The notes: generated from the letters alone by a model not told the origin. 64,000 nt of DNA from Ostrinia nubilalis (GCF_963855985.1 NC_087104.1:12276001-12340000); one strand, 5' to 3'; counted from the first letter of the stretch, positions 54,159-64,000 are shown. Numbers and translations: made by a program.

Positions 54159-54660
54159 CACTGTTGTATGTGATTTGTTTTAAGGTTTATTTTTATCTGG
54201 CCAAACATTGCAAATATTTTTACCAACATGCCAAAGGAAGAGCCAACATTATACGCCACTACGAGAAATATTTGATGTAGCAACACAGCCGAAACCATAA
54301 AAATGTGTGGAGACCCGATTGTCTCTATTTTAAATACGGTTAAACATCAAGCAGACTCCAGTAATTAAGTAATTCAATAAAATTCAAGATTTATCTTCGG
54401 CTTTATCGTCAAACAAAAAGCTGTTAGATTCACAAGATCCGAGTACCTTCCCAAAACACGTAGAGCCGTACCGATCCAATTTAGCCACGGAGCCGAACGG
54501 AATCAATGCGAGCCATACTTAATTGGCAGTGTTCCCGTCACAGAATCAGACAGATGGCACCGTTAACATTTGCTGAAAATATATTCAAATTCAAAATGAT
54601 TTATTGTGAAACATAGGTGTTTACAGATAATACGTAATTCATAGCACAAATTGTTATTTT
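54159..54660. other. No gene; possible LINE 3' end
   Basis: TTCAAAATGATTTATTGTGA near 54591 resembles a minus-strand LINE terminus. The rest is featureless. Confidence 0.35.
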
Positions 54661-54668
54661 TCAGACAC

Positions 54669-54712
54669 TCGCCCGTATTCACAAACGATATTCATAAGTG
54701 AAATAGCAAATC
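54669..54712. mobile_element. CCCGTATTCACAAAC MITE, left fragment
   Basis: CGCCCGTATTCACAAACGAT then AAATAGCAAATCC; breaks off where the next MITE starts. Confidence 0.6.
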
Positions 54713-54716
54713 CATC

Positions 54717-54833
54717 TTACCATCTTACTTTAAAGAACTAGGTATACAAATGTCAAAAGTTCGTCAAACTCCATATAAAAACACTGGTTAAGGTTGTGGC
54801 TACGATTTAGAAAGGTGGTGCAACTCACCCTTA
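54717..54833. mobile_element. GTTGCACC MITE copy 7
   Basis: ATCTTACTTTAAAG at the left and AGGTGGTGCAACTCACCC at the right. It sits between two CCCGTATTCACAAAC sequences. Confidence 0.65.
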
Positions 54834-54977
54834 CGCCCGTACACAAAAGATGCTTGTTTAAGTGAAGCAGCAAATCGAACGCACAGCGTTGAATAGAGCT
54901 CTGTGATTGGTTCATGTCTCACCCTGTGCGTCCACGTGCACTGTGAGACCTCATAGTAATGTTTGTGAATACGGCCG
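54834..54977. mobile_element. CCCGTATTCACAAAC MITE copy 3
   Basis: GCCCGTACACAAAAGATGC to TAATGTTTGTGAATACGGCC. Close to copy 1 (14228-14372), with GCAAATCGAACGCACAGCG shared exactly. Confidence 0.7.
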
Positions 54978-55195
54978 ACTGTCACTGCTGAAATGGAATT
55001 TACAGTATCAAATATGGCATGGCCATTTAAAAGCATTAATTCTGCCTGCGACTTGGCCTGCGTATATTTCAGACAAAAACGCCTGAATGAATACAATAAT
55101 GGCTGACATCGTATTGTGAAGTGACATCAAAATCCTTCCAATTGGTTTTTGCGTAAAGAAACAAAAAGAAGTAAAATTGGTATAGTCACCAATCT

Positions 55196-55477
55196 ACTTT
55201 GATTACTGACAACGACACATGTCCCTGTGATAATATAACCACCCAATCAATGTTGCATCTCGTTCAGGACTGCCCAAGACTTAGCCATTCAATTTCCAAC
55301 AAATTATAACTAAAGAAGCAAGATTCTATAATAACATTTACCACCCACATTGAAAACATAGTTAGCAACCTAAAATCTTTCAACAATTAAAATTCTAAAT
55401 CACGTAGGAGAGAGCAACGCGTAAACCGATAGCGCCGCGCTCTCTCTGAAATTCAAAATGCCCAAATTAAAAAAAAA
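55196..55477 (+). mobile_element. 5'-truncated LINE insertion with 12-bp duplication
   Basis: 282 bp ending in ATTAAAAAAAAAA, flanked by exact AGTCACCAATCT copies (55184-55195 and 55478-55489). The first 37 codons (to TAA at 55307-55309) read TLITDNDTCPCDNITTQSML then HLVQDCPRLSHS: the C-x-C...H-x4-C knuckle that ends Jockey/R1-type pol proteins. Duplication, poly(A) and 5' truncation together define target-primed reverse transcription. Confidence 0.88.
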
Positions 55478-55507
55478 AGTCACCAATCTTTTATACAATG
55501 GAATTTG

Positions 55508-55569
55508 GAAATAATTTGGGGGAGGACTGTGTTCAGCAGTGGACGTCCTGTGGCTGAAATGATGGTGAT
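55508..55569 (+). mobile_element. RTE 3' end stub
   Basis: GGGGGAGGACTGTGTTCAGC, AGTGGACGTCCTGTGGCTGA, AATGATGG tail. Confidence 0.7.
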
Positions 55570-55618
55570 ATACTTCCCAGATGAAAATAAATTTGAAAAA
55601 TGATCTTTTTACAATATT

Positions 55619-55763
55619 TTCGTTCGTTCGTTCGTTTCAGCCAAATGACGTCCACTGCTGGACAAAGGCCTCCCCCAAGGTTTTCCACAATGCACGGTCT
55701 TGCACTGCCGCATCCAGGCTCTTCCCGCGACCTTTACTAGATCGTCGGTCCACTTAGTAGGAG
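55619..55763 (-). mobile_element. RTE-type LINE 3' end (CGAACG tail)
   Basis: CGTTCGTTCGTTCGTTTCAG, AATGACGTCCACTGCTGGAC, TAGATCGTCGGTCCACTTAG. Faces the stub at 55508-55569 tail to tail. Confidence 0.78.
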
Positions 55764-56794
55764 TACCTTACAATATTTTAGTCGCAATTAATATCCAAGT
55801 AAAGTTATTCTATACCGTAGGGTATTAAAGAGATTTTATATCAAACCAGTTCAGATTCAGAATCAGACACGGCAAGTCTCGGCTCATCCAAAACGGGGAC
55901 TTGAAAACAAACAATGTTTTACTGGTGAACGAAAAGTCATAGAAATAGTCATTTATTTACAGATACCTATCATATTTTAGACACATGATGACCCAATTTC
56001 AGGATACGTTAAATGTGATCACCTCATTGTTGTTAGATTAATTGCCATCACATCAATCTACTACTAATGGAAACCCCATTGGAAAATAAATTTTTACTCA
56101 AATCTGAATAGGTACAGGCGACGACATATTATCAAGCTAACTGGTATCAAAACATGGACTACTTTTTTATGTACCACACTGTACAAAAAACAATATTATG
56201 TTTGTTATATTTTTTGAAAGTTTATTCGAATGAAGTGCCCTCATACTTCTAATGCTTCACTGATGGGATATTATTTTCTGCTTCTATGTTTCTTTTCGCA
56301 CCGTAGTTTACTGAGCATAATACTTTAAGGACAGACAGACAATGACACTTAATATAAATAAACAATGGTAAACTTTCGGATAAGACATCGGAGTTTCAAT
56401 TAAAACTTTAAAGTACTCGCTACCGGAATCCACTAACCTATTTACAGAAATATACCAAGGTAGAGAGAGATGAATACAGTAGAGTAACTTTATCTGGAAT
56501 AACAAAGTCATGTTCAAAGATTATGTTGCTTTCTTTAGTTTGAGGAATGGCGTAGTAATAACTTGGAACAATTAATGTTACCCTCAATAGTGCGTTGTGG
56601 TAGTGAAGTTAGCCACAACAATTTCGTAGCAAAAGTATACGATCGCATGTGACTCCCATTTGTAACTGTAGAGCACAGCTTCAGAGTTCAGAGCTCAGTT
56701 CTTCGTGGTGTGTCAACCCGGAACACGGAGCACGGAGCGAGCAACCCGGAACAAATTGTGTGTCAACTTCTAGGTGTGAGCTCGGGCACGGGGT
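55764..56794. other. No gene; 5' flank of Ty3 remnant
   Basis: Mostly AT-rich. 56700-56790 becomes GC-rich with repeated CCCGGAAC, ACACGG and GAGCACGGAGCGAGC, and joins the pol remnant near 56780-56795. It does not resemble the 3' LTR at 58260. Confidence 0.4.
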
Positions 56795-58162
56795 GATGCT
56801 TTGTCGCGTGTAGATGCCGTTAATTTGGAAAGTGATTACGTGGCATTAGCCAAGGCTCAATCTGTTGACGAAGAGCTTCCGGAACTTGAAGCGAATTCTT
56901 CACTGAAGCTTGAAAAAGTGAATATTCCTGGCGCTGATGTTCCGATTATATGCGATACTTCAATTGGGAAGCCTAGGCCTTATTTGCCACCTGACTTTCG
57001 TAAGGCGCGTTTTTTGATGCTTCATGGTTTAAGTCATCCTGGCGTAAGGGCATCTACACGTCTGATGGCTGAACGTTACGTGTGGCCTGGTATGAAGAAG
57101 GACTGTCGGAATTGGGCCCGTTCCTGCATCAAGTGTCAACGTAGCAAGATTAGCAGACATACCCGAACACCTGTTGGCGACTTTGATCTTCCTTCCGGCC
57201 GGTTCAAGCATATCCACGTTGACATTATTGGCCCACTTCCACCTAGCAAAGGGTTCCAGTACTGCCTTACTGCCGTTGATCGATTTACACGCTGGCCGGA
57301 GGCCTGGCCCATCAGTAACATAACGGCCGAGGTAGTTGCTGAAACTCTTACTAGGGAGTGGATTGCTCGTTTCGGTGTTCCGTCTGTCGTAACAACTGAC
57401 CAGGGGAGGCAGTTTGAGTCTGCTCTCTTCCAAGATTTGATGCGGTTTTGCTCAGCAGATCGAATACGCACTACTAGTTACCACCCCTATGCTAACGGCT
57501 TAGTTGAGAGAATGCATCGACAGCTAAAGTCAGCTCTCATGTGTCACGGCGATTCCTGGTGCAATAGCCTTCCAGTTGTTTTATTAGGTATGCGTTCTGC
57601 GTTGAAAGAGGACTTACAGACTTCTGCGGCAGAATTGATGTATGGGGAACCACTGCGTTTACCAGGGGAGTTTGTTTCGCATGCCAAGACTGATCGTGTT
57701 GAAGATATTAAATCTTATGTCGCACAATTGCGGAAATATGTGGCTGATCTGAAACCTTGCTCACCTGTACGCCACGGTCAACCGAAGACATTTGTATCAC
57801 AAGATCTGGCAACGACTAGCCATGTGTTCCTTAGAGATGATATTCCAAACAGACCTGCTTTGAAATGCCCATATTCTGGTCCGCATAAGGTACTTAAAAG
57901 GGGTGATAAAACGATAAGTCTTGATGTCGGCACGAGGAATGTTTCTGTAAGCTTGGATAGGGTTAAGCCCGCTTTCATTGATGTCGATCCATCTGCGATT
58001 GCATCGTCCACGCGGGTGTCTGTAGCATCTCCATCTTCGTCACCACCGTCATCGCCTCATTCATCACAACCCGCCGCAATTGTGCCTCCTCTACCAATCA
58101 CGAAGGCTTATACCACTCGGTCAGGCCGTAGGGTGAGGTTTAAAGTCCCCGCAGTTTCATAA
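56795..58162 (+). pseudogene. Ty3/Gypsy pol remnant: open integrase frame
   Basis: The frame enters at [10 protein letters not shown] (56795), the usual end of RNase H, and runs about 455 codons to TAA. It contains an HH-CC zinc domain ([14 protein letters not shown] ... CIKCQRSK), a D,D-35-E core ([22 protein letters not shown]; residues 141, 200 and 236 counted from 56801) and a basic C-terminal tail. Gag, protease, RT and RNase H are deleted, and there is no ATG at the start. The integrase reading frame is unbroken, so the deletion is young or the frame is conserved. Different family from the element at 27246. Confidence 0.85.
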
Positions 58163-58245
58163 GTTTTTTTTTTCCTTTTTCTTTCTTATGGTGGATCCAA
58201 GTTTTTTTTTAGTTAGTTTTTTTTTTTGCCGTGGGCTATCTTTCT

Positions 58246-58259
58246 TCGTGGGGGGGTAG
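58246..58259 (+). other. Polypurine tract
   Basis: CGTGGGGGGGTAG immediately before TGTAGCGG; typical PPT position before a 3' LTR. Confidence 0.65.
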
Positions 58260-58633
58260 TGTAGCGGTAAGCAAAACTCTTTGCGCCGGGTATAGGCTAC
58301 GGCGGTTGCGATGGTAACCGGGTTGTTGATGTCAGAATAACGTCAGGTAGTAAAATAGGAGATTTTACAATATATTATATTTTATTCAAAAGTGACTACG
58401 TGAGTTTCCATAAGCCACGTACCCTTTACCAATACTCTTTTAAAACCTTTCGTGCCTCAACGGACACCACGAGGGAGAAAAAAAAGAAATTTGTTTCGAA
58501 GAGTTTTAGGTTGTGGTCAGTAGCACAAAAGAAATAGTAGACTTTAGGCAATAAATTGTAATTGAAGCAGTTAGCGTTACTAATATTTTAATTTAATATA
58601 TTGTTTTAAACCTTCATGGTTTCTTCAGTTACA
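58260..58633 (+). repeat. 3' LTR of the Ty3 remnant
   Basis: TGTAGCGGTAAGCAAAACTC to TTCTTCAGTTACA, TG...CA bounded, 374 bp. No matching 5' LTR was found in the window, so the end is inferred. Confidence 0.6.
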
Positions 58634-59229
58634 CCGTGATCATGGCGCTTGCATCACTGCCGAAATATCGGAAACTCGAAATTAAGGTATATGGTAGCAA
58701 TCCTGTCAATAATAATTACCATTTCAATATAATTTGACAACAGTCGTCATTGAAATTGGTTGAATTGAAAAGGGTTGTACAAAAAACTACCATAACATTA
58801 CACTACTATACAATTTGTACTATTTTTAACAAAATCTAGAGCTCGAGTTTACTCAATTAAGCTTAATTGTTATAATACTCAAGAGAGGCAGACTGAACAA
58901 TTCCGTTATAAAAATCTCGTTATTCCTTTAACGAGCAATTTCATAATGAGGTAAAAAAAGTAAATTGTAACAAACTTCCAATTTTTGATGACTTATTTCT
59001 TTCGAGTAGCTTAGAAGTTTTACTTTGTTAAGAAGTTTTCTTCCAGTATTTTCGGTCACTCACCTTTTTAATGACCAGTTTTATCTAACCAAGGTATACG
59101 AATCTTTTTCTTTTGTCCTTACAAAAGACAAAGATTTGTATGCCTTGGTTTTACCTTTAAAAGGTATCTGCAATCATTTAATTTTATTTAAATTAGTACT
59201 ACGAGTAGACACAACAATGCTGTTAACAA
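58634..59229. other. No gene seen
   Basis: AT-rich. CTGCCGAAATATCGGAAACT near 58660 may belong to another repeat that I cannot name. Confidence 0.35.
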
Positions 59230-59383
59230 TGTCGTTATAGCGACCGACGTAGGTTAGATGGTGGTAGCTAGCCAGACGGACTTGGAACATCAACCAAACC
59301 GAACGGAAAAATCTGCCTCCACTGAGAACCGGGATCTCTGGGTCTGAAGCAGGTGATCGTACCATTAGACCACAGAGGCGAAT
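59230..59383 (-). mobile_element. Degenerate tRNA-derived SINE
   Basis: Minus-strand head CCTCTGTGGTCTAATGGTAC (A box) and GATCCCGGTTCTCAGTGGAG (worn B box), then a body with GGTTTGGTTGATGTTCC. Confidence 0.6.
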
Positions 59384-59658
59384 AGGTCTTTATTTTACTT
59401 TTTCCTTTCTTTTAAGCAATAAGGTAATAGTGCACAAAATGCACCTTACATTTTAAAGTATCAATTTAGTGTCATAAGATAGAAAATGTTTTCACGGAGT
59501 TTCTCTCACATAGGAACTTGTTTTCTGAGCTAACAGCAGATTCATTTGACGTTTATAGGCACTTGAGCGGGTCTTAGCTGAGTAAATGCACGTTAAAACA
59601 CAGTGCAGAATGTTCCAGTATGTCTACTGTTTGTAGCAAGCAGACTGTTACTGTTTGT

Positions 59659-59722
59659 AGAAAGGTATAGGATAATGAGCTGAATAGCTAGGACTATTCA
59701 GCTCATTATCCTATACCTTTCT
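59659..59722. repeat. Perfect 29-bp hairpin
   Basis: 59659-59687 and 59694-59722 are exact inverted copies around a 6-nt loop CTAGGA. Arm start AGAAAGGTATAGGATAATGA. No TIR family match elsewhere. Confidence 0.93.
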
Positions 59723-59877
59723 GCCTTCACTGGACTTCTTAAACAAGTAAAGAAAGAACAACCACTTACAACAATGATAAAATAACATAATCTGATACAA
59801 GCAATAGTATTTAGGAGCGAGAGGAGCAGATGTGTTCAAGGCCTGCGAACGTTGTAGTTAACAAAGTAACACCTATA

Positions 59878-60139
59878 CAGGGTGTTAGGTAAATGGGTAT
59901 GAGCCGACACTAGCCCATGTTAACATGGGCATATAAATGGTATGGCGAAGTCAGAAATTTGATATCATCTTTTTTTTTTAATTTTCATACAAAATAAATT
60001 TTATAAAATCCGATTTGTATGAAAATTATAATAATTAAAATGAAGATATCAATTTTCTGACTTCACCCACCATACCATTTATATGCTCATGTTAACATGG
60101 GCTAGTGTCGGCTCATATACCCATTTACCTAACACCCTG
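59878..60139. mobile_element. Palindromic CAGGGTGTTAGG MITE copy 1
   Basis: 262 bp, TA-flanked (59876-59877 and 60140-60141). The arms start CAGGGTGTTAGGTAAATGGG and include CACTAGCCCATGTTAACATG; nearly the whole element folds back. Copy 2 at 63235-63488. Confidence 0.85.
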
Positions 60140-60255
60140 TATATGTTTTATTATTGTGTAAAAAAGTCGTAAGTTAAACGTATACGTATTTAGTTAATAT
60201 AATATAGGTAAGTGACGCACTATAATTTTATTTATTACAGTTCGTACGAGTACTA

Positions 60256-60430
60256 CTCGAATGGCGGCTATGAACCGGAGAACGTAGTATGGACGGACAG
60301 GCCTTCTTCTTAGTAGACTGGACAATCACGGGAAGTGTCTGGATGCGGGCAGCGCAGGAACAGTCTTTGTGGAAATCCGTGGGGGAGGCCTATTCCAGTA
60401 ATGGACGTCATTTGGTCGAAGCGAAATGAG
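60256..60430 (+). mobile_element. RTE-type LINE 3' end
   Basis: CGGGAAGTGTCTGGATGCGG, GGCAGCGCAGGAACAGTC, TAATGGACGTCATTTGGTCG. CGAACG subfamily body with a decayed tail. Confidence 0.72.
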
Positions 60431-60721
60431 AATGAAACTTTGGTTGAAAGCCTTTTAACTATAGTCGACGCGAAAAACTCTACTGCATCTTTATTCATTA
60501 TAGATTGATGCTAGAAATTCTAGCACAGTTACGTGGTATTTCACAGATAGTGCGATAGTAAGTAACGGAGCAAAACAGAAACGTAAGAGAATTCGTGCTA
60601 GCTTTTGGACTATGTAACTTTGAAGTTGTAGTTTGGTGAAATATTTAGGATATCTCCAAAGATATTGCTTTATAAATCTATAGAAAGCATTTGGATTTAT
60701 TTGATAGCCTTCGTCCGCGTC
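60431..60721. other. No gene seen
   Basis: Spacer between opposed RTE pieces. Confidence 0.4.
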
Positions 60722-60965
60722 TCGTTCGTTCGTTCGTTTCAACCGAAAGACGTCCACTGCTGGACAAAGACCTCCCCCAAGGTTTTCCACAAAGACTGGT
60801 CCTGCACCGCCCGCATCCAGGTACCTCCCGCGACGTTCAACAGATCGTCGGTCCACCTAGTGGGAGGCCCGCCCACACTACGTCTTCCAGGTTGTGGTCT
60901 CTACTCGAGAACTTTTCTGCCTCAGCGGCCATCAGCTCTACGAGTCCGCGTCTACGCCCGTTTTA
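60722..60965 (-). mobile_element. RTE-type LINE 3' end (CGAACG tail), long copy
   Basis: CGTTCGTTCGTTCGTTTCAA, AGACGTCCACTGCTGGACAA, CAACAGATCGTCGGTCCACC, then TCTCGAGTAGAGACC-type sequence of the KVLEW region. Inverted relative to 60256-60430. Confidence 0.78.
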
Positions 60966-61111
60966 ATTTCCGTCTAATAAAATACTTTTTCTTCTGATGT
61001 TATCGTATGTCACTTAGAAAAACAATTATTTTTCTTCTCAGTGGTTACACTCTTGACAGAGTGGTCGTGGTCGTCAAGACTACTGACGACGACAGTCAAG
61101 AGTATGAATTG

Positions 61112-61205
61112 TTGGTAAAAATAAAAATCAAAAATATTTTATTCAATTTAAACCAGTATTTTGGCACTTATAAACGTCACAAATAAAAAGGGCACTTTAC
61201 AAGTC
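61112..61205 (-). mobile_element. LINE 3' end
   Basis: TCAAAAATATTTTATTCAAT, AACCAGTATTTTGGCACTTA, then ACGTC. On the minus strand it ends in an AT-rich tail with AATAAAATAT. Truncated. Confidence 0.45.
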
Positions 61206-61469
61206 TCCTGTGGCCGATATTGCTGGTCTTACGATGTGTTTGCCATCTTACTATGTTTTTCTTGCACATCCATACATTGTTGATGCAAAACCGCACGTAA
61301 CACAACTACATAAAGCACACTATTTAGGTAGCTTAATACCGGTCCTACTTAGCTCGTATATAGGTACATATGTGACGTCATTAAATCAGTAATAACGCTA
61401 TTACTATTCAGCGGGTCAACATCAGATTAGTTCAAGTGATTAGGCCGCAAATGATTGATACGTATACTG

Positions 61470-61560
61470 CGTCATAGTTAGGTATGTCAGCTGCGGTCGC
61501 GGGATCGAATCCCACTAAGGGCATCATGATCTGATTACCTATTGTGATCCAGTGTCGGTT
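61470..61560 (+). mobile_element. Possible SINE fragment
   Basis: CGGGATCGAATCCCACTAAG contains a B-box core, preceded by GCGTCATAGTTAGG, weakly like an A box. Low confidence. Confidence 0.35.
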
Positions 61561-61635
61561 TTCAAATTGACAATTACTGTTAATGCTTCAAGTTTTGTTT
61601 AAAACTTTACACGTTACATGCAGGCTATGATGGTT

Positions 61636-61688
61636 TCATGCCTGCCCTCAAAGTTCCTATTCACTCTCGCCTTGAAAATGCCCGGATT
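61636..61688 (-). repeat. Interspersed repeat A, truncated by RTE
   Basis: TTCCTATTCACTCTCGCCTT to GCCCGGATTA, cut off exactly where the RTE fragment starts. Confidence 0.55.
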
Positions 61689-61833
61689 ATTTCAGCCATG
61701 GGACGTCCACTGCTGAACATACATCTCCCCCAATGATTTTCAAATTGACCAGTTGGTAGCGGATTTCATCCAGCTCCTTCCTGCTACCTTTATGAGGTCA
61801 AGGTGGTCATGGTGAACGTTCCACGCTGCTATA
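61689..61833 (-). mobile_element. RTE-type LINE 3' end
   Basis: ATTTCAGCCATGGGACGTCC, ACCAGTTGGTAGCGGATTTC, then TATGAGGTCAAGGTGGTCAT. No microsatellite tail remains. Confidence 0.72.
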
Positions 61834-62357
61834 TAAATCTTTCTTTGGCACGTTTATAAAAGTTTTAATACAGCTTACATAACACTTCTTAAAAACCACC
61901 ATTTTTATATCCAATCTCCTTAACACACTTCTCGAGCGAACCCGAGCTACTTTTTAACAATAATTACCGCATCAATTTGTCAATTTAAACTTCACTGCAG
62001 AGGCCATTTAATATTTCCAACGCTAGCACCCTCAATAAATTCTTAGCCTAAAAACCCTCAGTTGGCACTGTAACGGCTACTTAAGAGTAATATATGGGAT
62101 TCTTTGGTTTATTGGGTTATTATTATATTGCGTTAAATTGTATTAGGAAACCCAAGTTTTGGGTGGAACGTTATTGGCATGGAGATCCTCAATTGATATA
62201 AAATATTAAGGTAAGTTTCGCAGAAAGAAATATAAAGAAAAGGTTAATGCTTACTTGGATTAACCGCCTTTCTTAGTGGCATACCCAACTGCCTAGTTTA
62301 GACCAATACCTAATGTTATATATTTTCTTATATTGTTGTATATTTTCTTTAGCCTTT
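61834..62357. other. No gene seen
   Basis: AT-rich spacer. A repeat B fragment follows at 62358-62400 (AGGCCAAAAGCTTTCTCATT). Confidence 0.4.
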
Positions 62358-62451
62358 CATCAGGTGAAATGTAGGCCAAAAGCTTTCTCATTATGAATTT
62401 AAAAAACAAAAAATAATAGCAATAGTTCTGTAATGTAGATGATTTTCTACA

Positions 62452-62572
62452 TTCATCATCATCATCATCATTTCAGCCATAGGACGTCCACTGCTGAACA
62501 TAGACCTCACCCAATGATTTCCACAATGACTGGTTGGTGGAGGCCTGCATCCAGCGCCTTCCCGCTACCTTT
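62452..62572 (-). mobile_element. RTE-type LINE 3' end (long CAT tail)
   Basis: Seven CAT units, then TTTCAGCCATAGGACGTCCA and TGACTGGTTGGTGGAGGCC. Confidence 0.78.
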
Positions 62573-62621
62573 ATTGACTATAAATCCATAAACTGGACTC
62601 CCGTAGAATAAAAAACTACGG

Positions 62622-62668
62622 GCCGGAAAACGGTCAGGAAAACCGACGATCTGGTGAAGGTCGCGGGA
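62622..62668 (+). mobile_element. RTE internal scrap
   Basis: GGGCCGGAAAACGGTCAGG and ACCGACGATCTGGTGAAGGT. Opposite orientation to its neighbour and without a 3' tail, so probably a rearranged piece. Confidence 0.55.
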
Positions 62669-62669
62669 A

Positions 62670-63230
62670 ATATTATACATATAGTTATGTATTTTTATTT
62701 TTGATGTAATTACTAAATCAGTGTCAATGAACAGGCAAATTAGGTTCCTCAAAGGTTGCGCTAAGCTTGAATAAGTATTACTCATATCATCAAAACGAAT
62801 TCATAGCGAACTAGTGGCGAACTTTCGCCAGAGCGTAACGAGTTTGCGATTTATCGCTAGCTCACACGGGTGGTTTTGTACCCTCATATTTGCTGTACAG
62901 ATGTCCCATCAAGTTACATACTATGGCATCTTATGTAGGAACAAATAAGAGCGACTTTTCAACAAAACCGTGCTCTCGACTGTTCGTACTTGTTGTACAA
63001 ATTGCAAGGCTTGTGGCAACAATAAACACTTTTATGATTGTTTACAAAATGGTTTTTGTAAATGGTAACTACTGTAGTTTAGTTCGCTGGAATGTTTTGG
63101 CTTCTAAAAGTGGACTGTAACAGCAGCAGAAATGGGTAATAGAATTTTCAGTTTTCGGGAAATTGAAATAAACTTTTGAAAATTGAGAAGCTTCTCAATT
63201 TTTATTTTCATTTAAAGGACTACTAGGTAC
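62670..63230. other. No gene seen
   Basis: Short motif-free frames only. Confidence 0.4.
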
Positions 63231-63234
63231 TATA

Positions 63235-63488
63235 CAGGGTGTTAGGTAAATGGGTATATGAGCCGACACTAGCCCATGTTAACATGGGCATATAAATGGT
63301 ATGGTGAATATCATCATTATATTTTTTTTATTTTCATACAAAATAAATTTTATAAAATCCGATTTGTATGAAAATTAAAATAAGTAATTAAAATGAAGAT
63401 ATCAATTTTCTGACTTCACCATACCATTTATATGCCCATGTTAACATGGGCTAGTGTCGGCTCATATACCCATTTACCTAACACCCTG
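63235..63488. mobile_element. Palindromic CAGGGTGTTAGG MITE copy 2
   Basis: 254 bp, TA-flanked (63233-63234 and 63489-63490). Nearly identical to 59878-60139 apart from small indels near the axis. Confidence 0.85.
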
Positions 63489-63624
63489 TAGAGACATTAT
63501 CTCTATATTTAGTAGTGCTTTAAATGAAAATAGATGGGTTTCGATCTTATTTAGTGACATTCATGACAAGCATCTCCGTGCTTAGGGAGGCACTTTAAAA
63601 GTTAATTCCGGCTAGTATTATTGG

Positions 63625-63822
63625 TCAAACTAGCTTTTGCTCGCGGCTTCACCCGCTTGAAATTTAGTTTGTCACAGATCGTCATAAATTATAGCCTTTA
63701 TGTTAATCTGGGTTATAAATAATAATACTGTAAAGCTTCATCAAAATCCGTTCAGTACTTTTTGCGTGAAAGAGTAACAAACATCCAGACATGCAAACTT
63801 TCGCATTTATAATATTATAGGA
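63625..63822 (-). repeat. Lep1/Helitron-like repeat
   Basis: ACTAGCTTTTGCTCGCGGCT, AAAATCCGTTCAGTACTTTT and TTTCGCATTTATAATATTAT, followed by an AGGAT microsatellite (about 63820-63842). Confidence 0.6.
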
Positions 63823-63842
63823 TAGGATAGGATAGGATAGGA

Positions 63843-64000
63843 TTAGAGTTTAGTATAAAGGCCCTTTTCAGGGCTCTCTCTTTCTTAAATAAAGGTTAAC
63901 CATTCACCACATCGATCCCTATTTTTAAGTGACCACTGTGAAAACAAAATTCCTGTTTTGTGTTACCATAGGGGTCATTTACAAACTAATTGATCAGTCA
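63843..64000. other. No gene seen
   Basis: End of the window; no recognised content. Confidence 0.35.

Noticed and set aside
62452..62480. CAT repeat as an independent microsatellite locus
   Set aside because: It is the 3' tail of an RTE copy in minus orientation.

Overview
This window looks like intergenic, repeat-packed DNA from a moth or butterfly (Lepidoptera). It is AT-rich and shows no bacterial gene organisation, no rRNA or tRNA gene and no complete host gene. The lepidopteran assignment is an inference from the repeats: about 20 RTE-type LINE 3' ends carrying ATGATG or CGAACG tails, Lep1/Helitron-like repeats ending in CTAG, tRNA-derived SINEs with A and B boxes, a mag-like Ty3 element, piggyBac derivatives at TTAA, and many MITEs at TA, TTA, TTAA or 8-bp duplications.

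Layout. 1-3.8 kb: small MITEs (one piggyBac-like) and LINE/RTE 3' ends. 3.8-9.0 kb: a nearly complete two-ORF non-LTR retrotransposon on the minus strand. Its ORF2 (endonuclease plus reverse transcriptase) has no usable ATG and joins ORF1 through a canonical T TTA AAC -1 frameshift heptamer. 9-27 kb: non-coding accessory DNA with a 1.1-kb foldback element (11.3-12.4 kb), a 1.3-kb element with a perfect 8-bp duplication (14.8-16.2 kb), a piggyBac relic nested inside a TA-flanked MITE (18.3-20.0 kb), a Harbinger-like element (23.2-23.9 kb) and a SINE-containing composite element (25.3-26.6 kb). 27.2-32.1 kb: a complete Ty3/Gypsy (mag-like) retrotransposon with two 208-bp LTRs that read as identical and one uninterrupted 1,344-codon Gag-Pol frame. 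32-42 kb: SINE, hAT MITE, Helitron-like repeats and a TTAA-flanked piggyBac derivative that keeps the tail of the transposase. 42.4-47 kb: two 5'-truncated LINE copies. One is split by a long palindrome that itself carries a MITE exactly at its axis. 47-56 kb: MITEs, a 2.1-kb TIR element of unknown type (52.0-54.2 kb) and a short LINE insertion with a 12-bp duplication. 56.8-58.6 kb: a Ty3/Gypsy remnant reduced to an open integrase frame plus its 3' LTR. 58.6-64 kb: RTE ends, SINEs, a perfect 29-bp hairpin and two near-identical palindromic MITEs.

How the parts relate. The coding content is almost entirely retrotransposon protein: Gag, protease, RT, RNase H and integrase from the Ty3 element, and ORF1 plus EN-RT from LINEs. 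Most other features are non-autonomous passengers that would need enzymes from elsewhere. Two short GC-rich blocks (about 17.05-17.12 kb minus and 20.87-21.03 kb plus) are the only hints of non-transposon coding sequence, and both are weak. All boundaries and copy relationships were read by eye.
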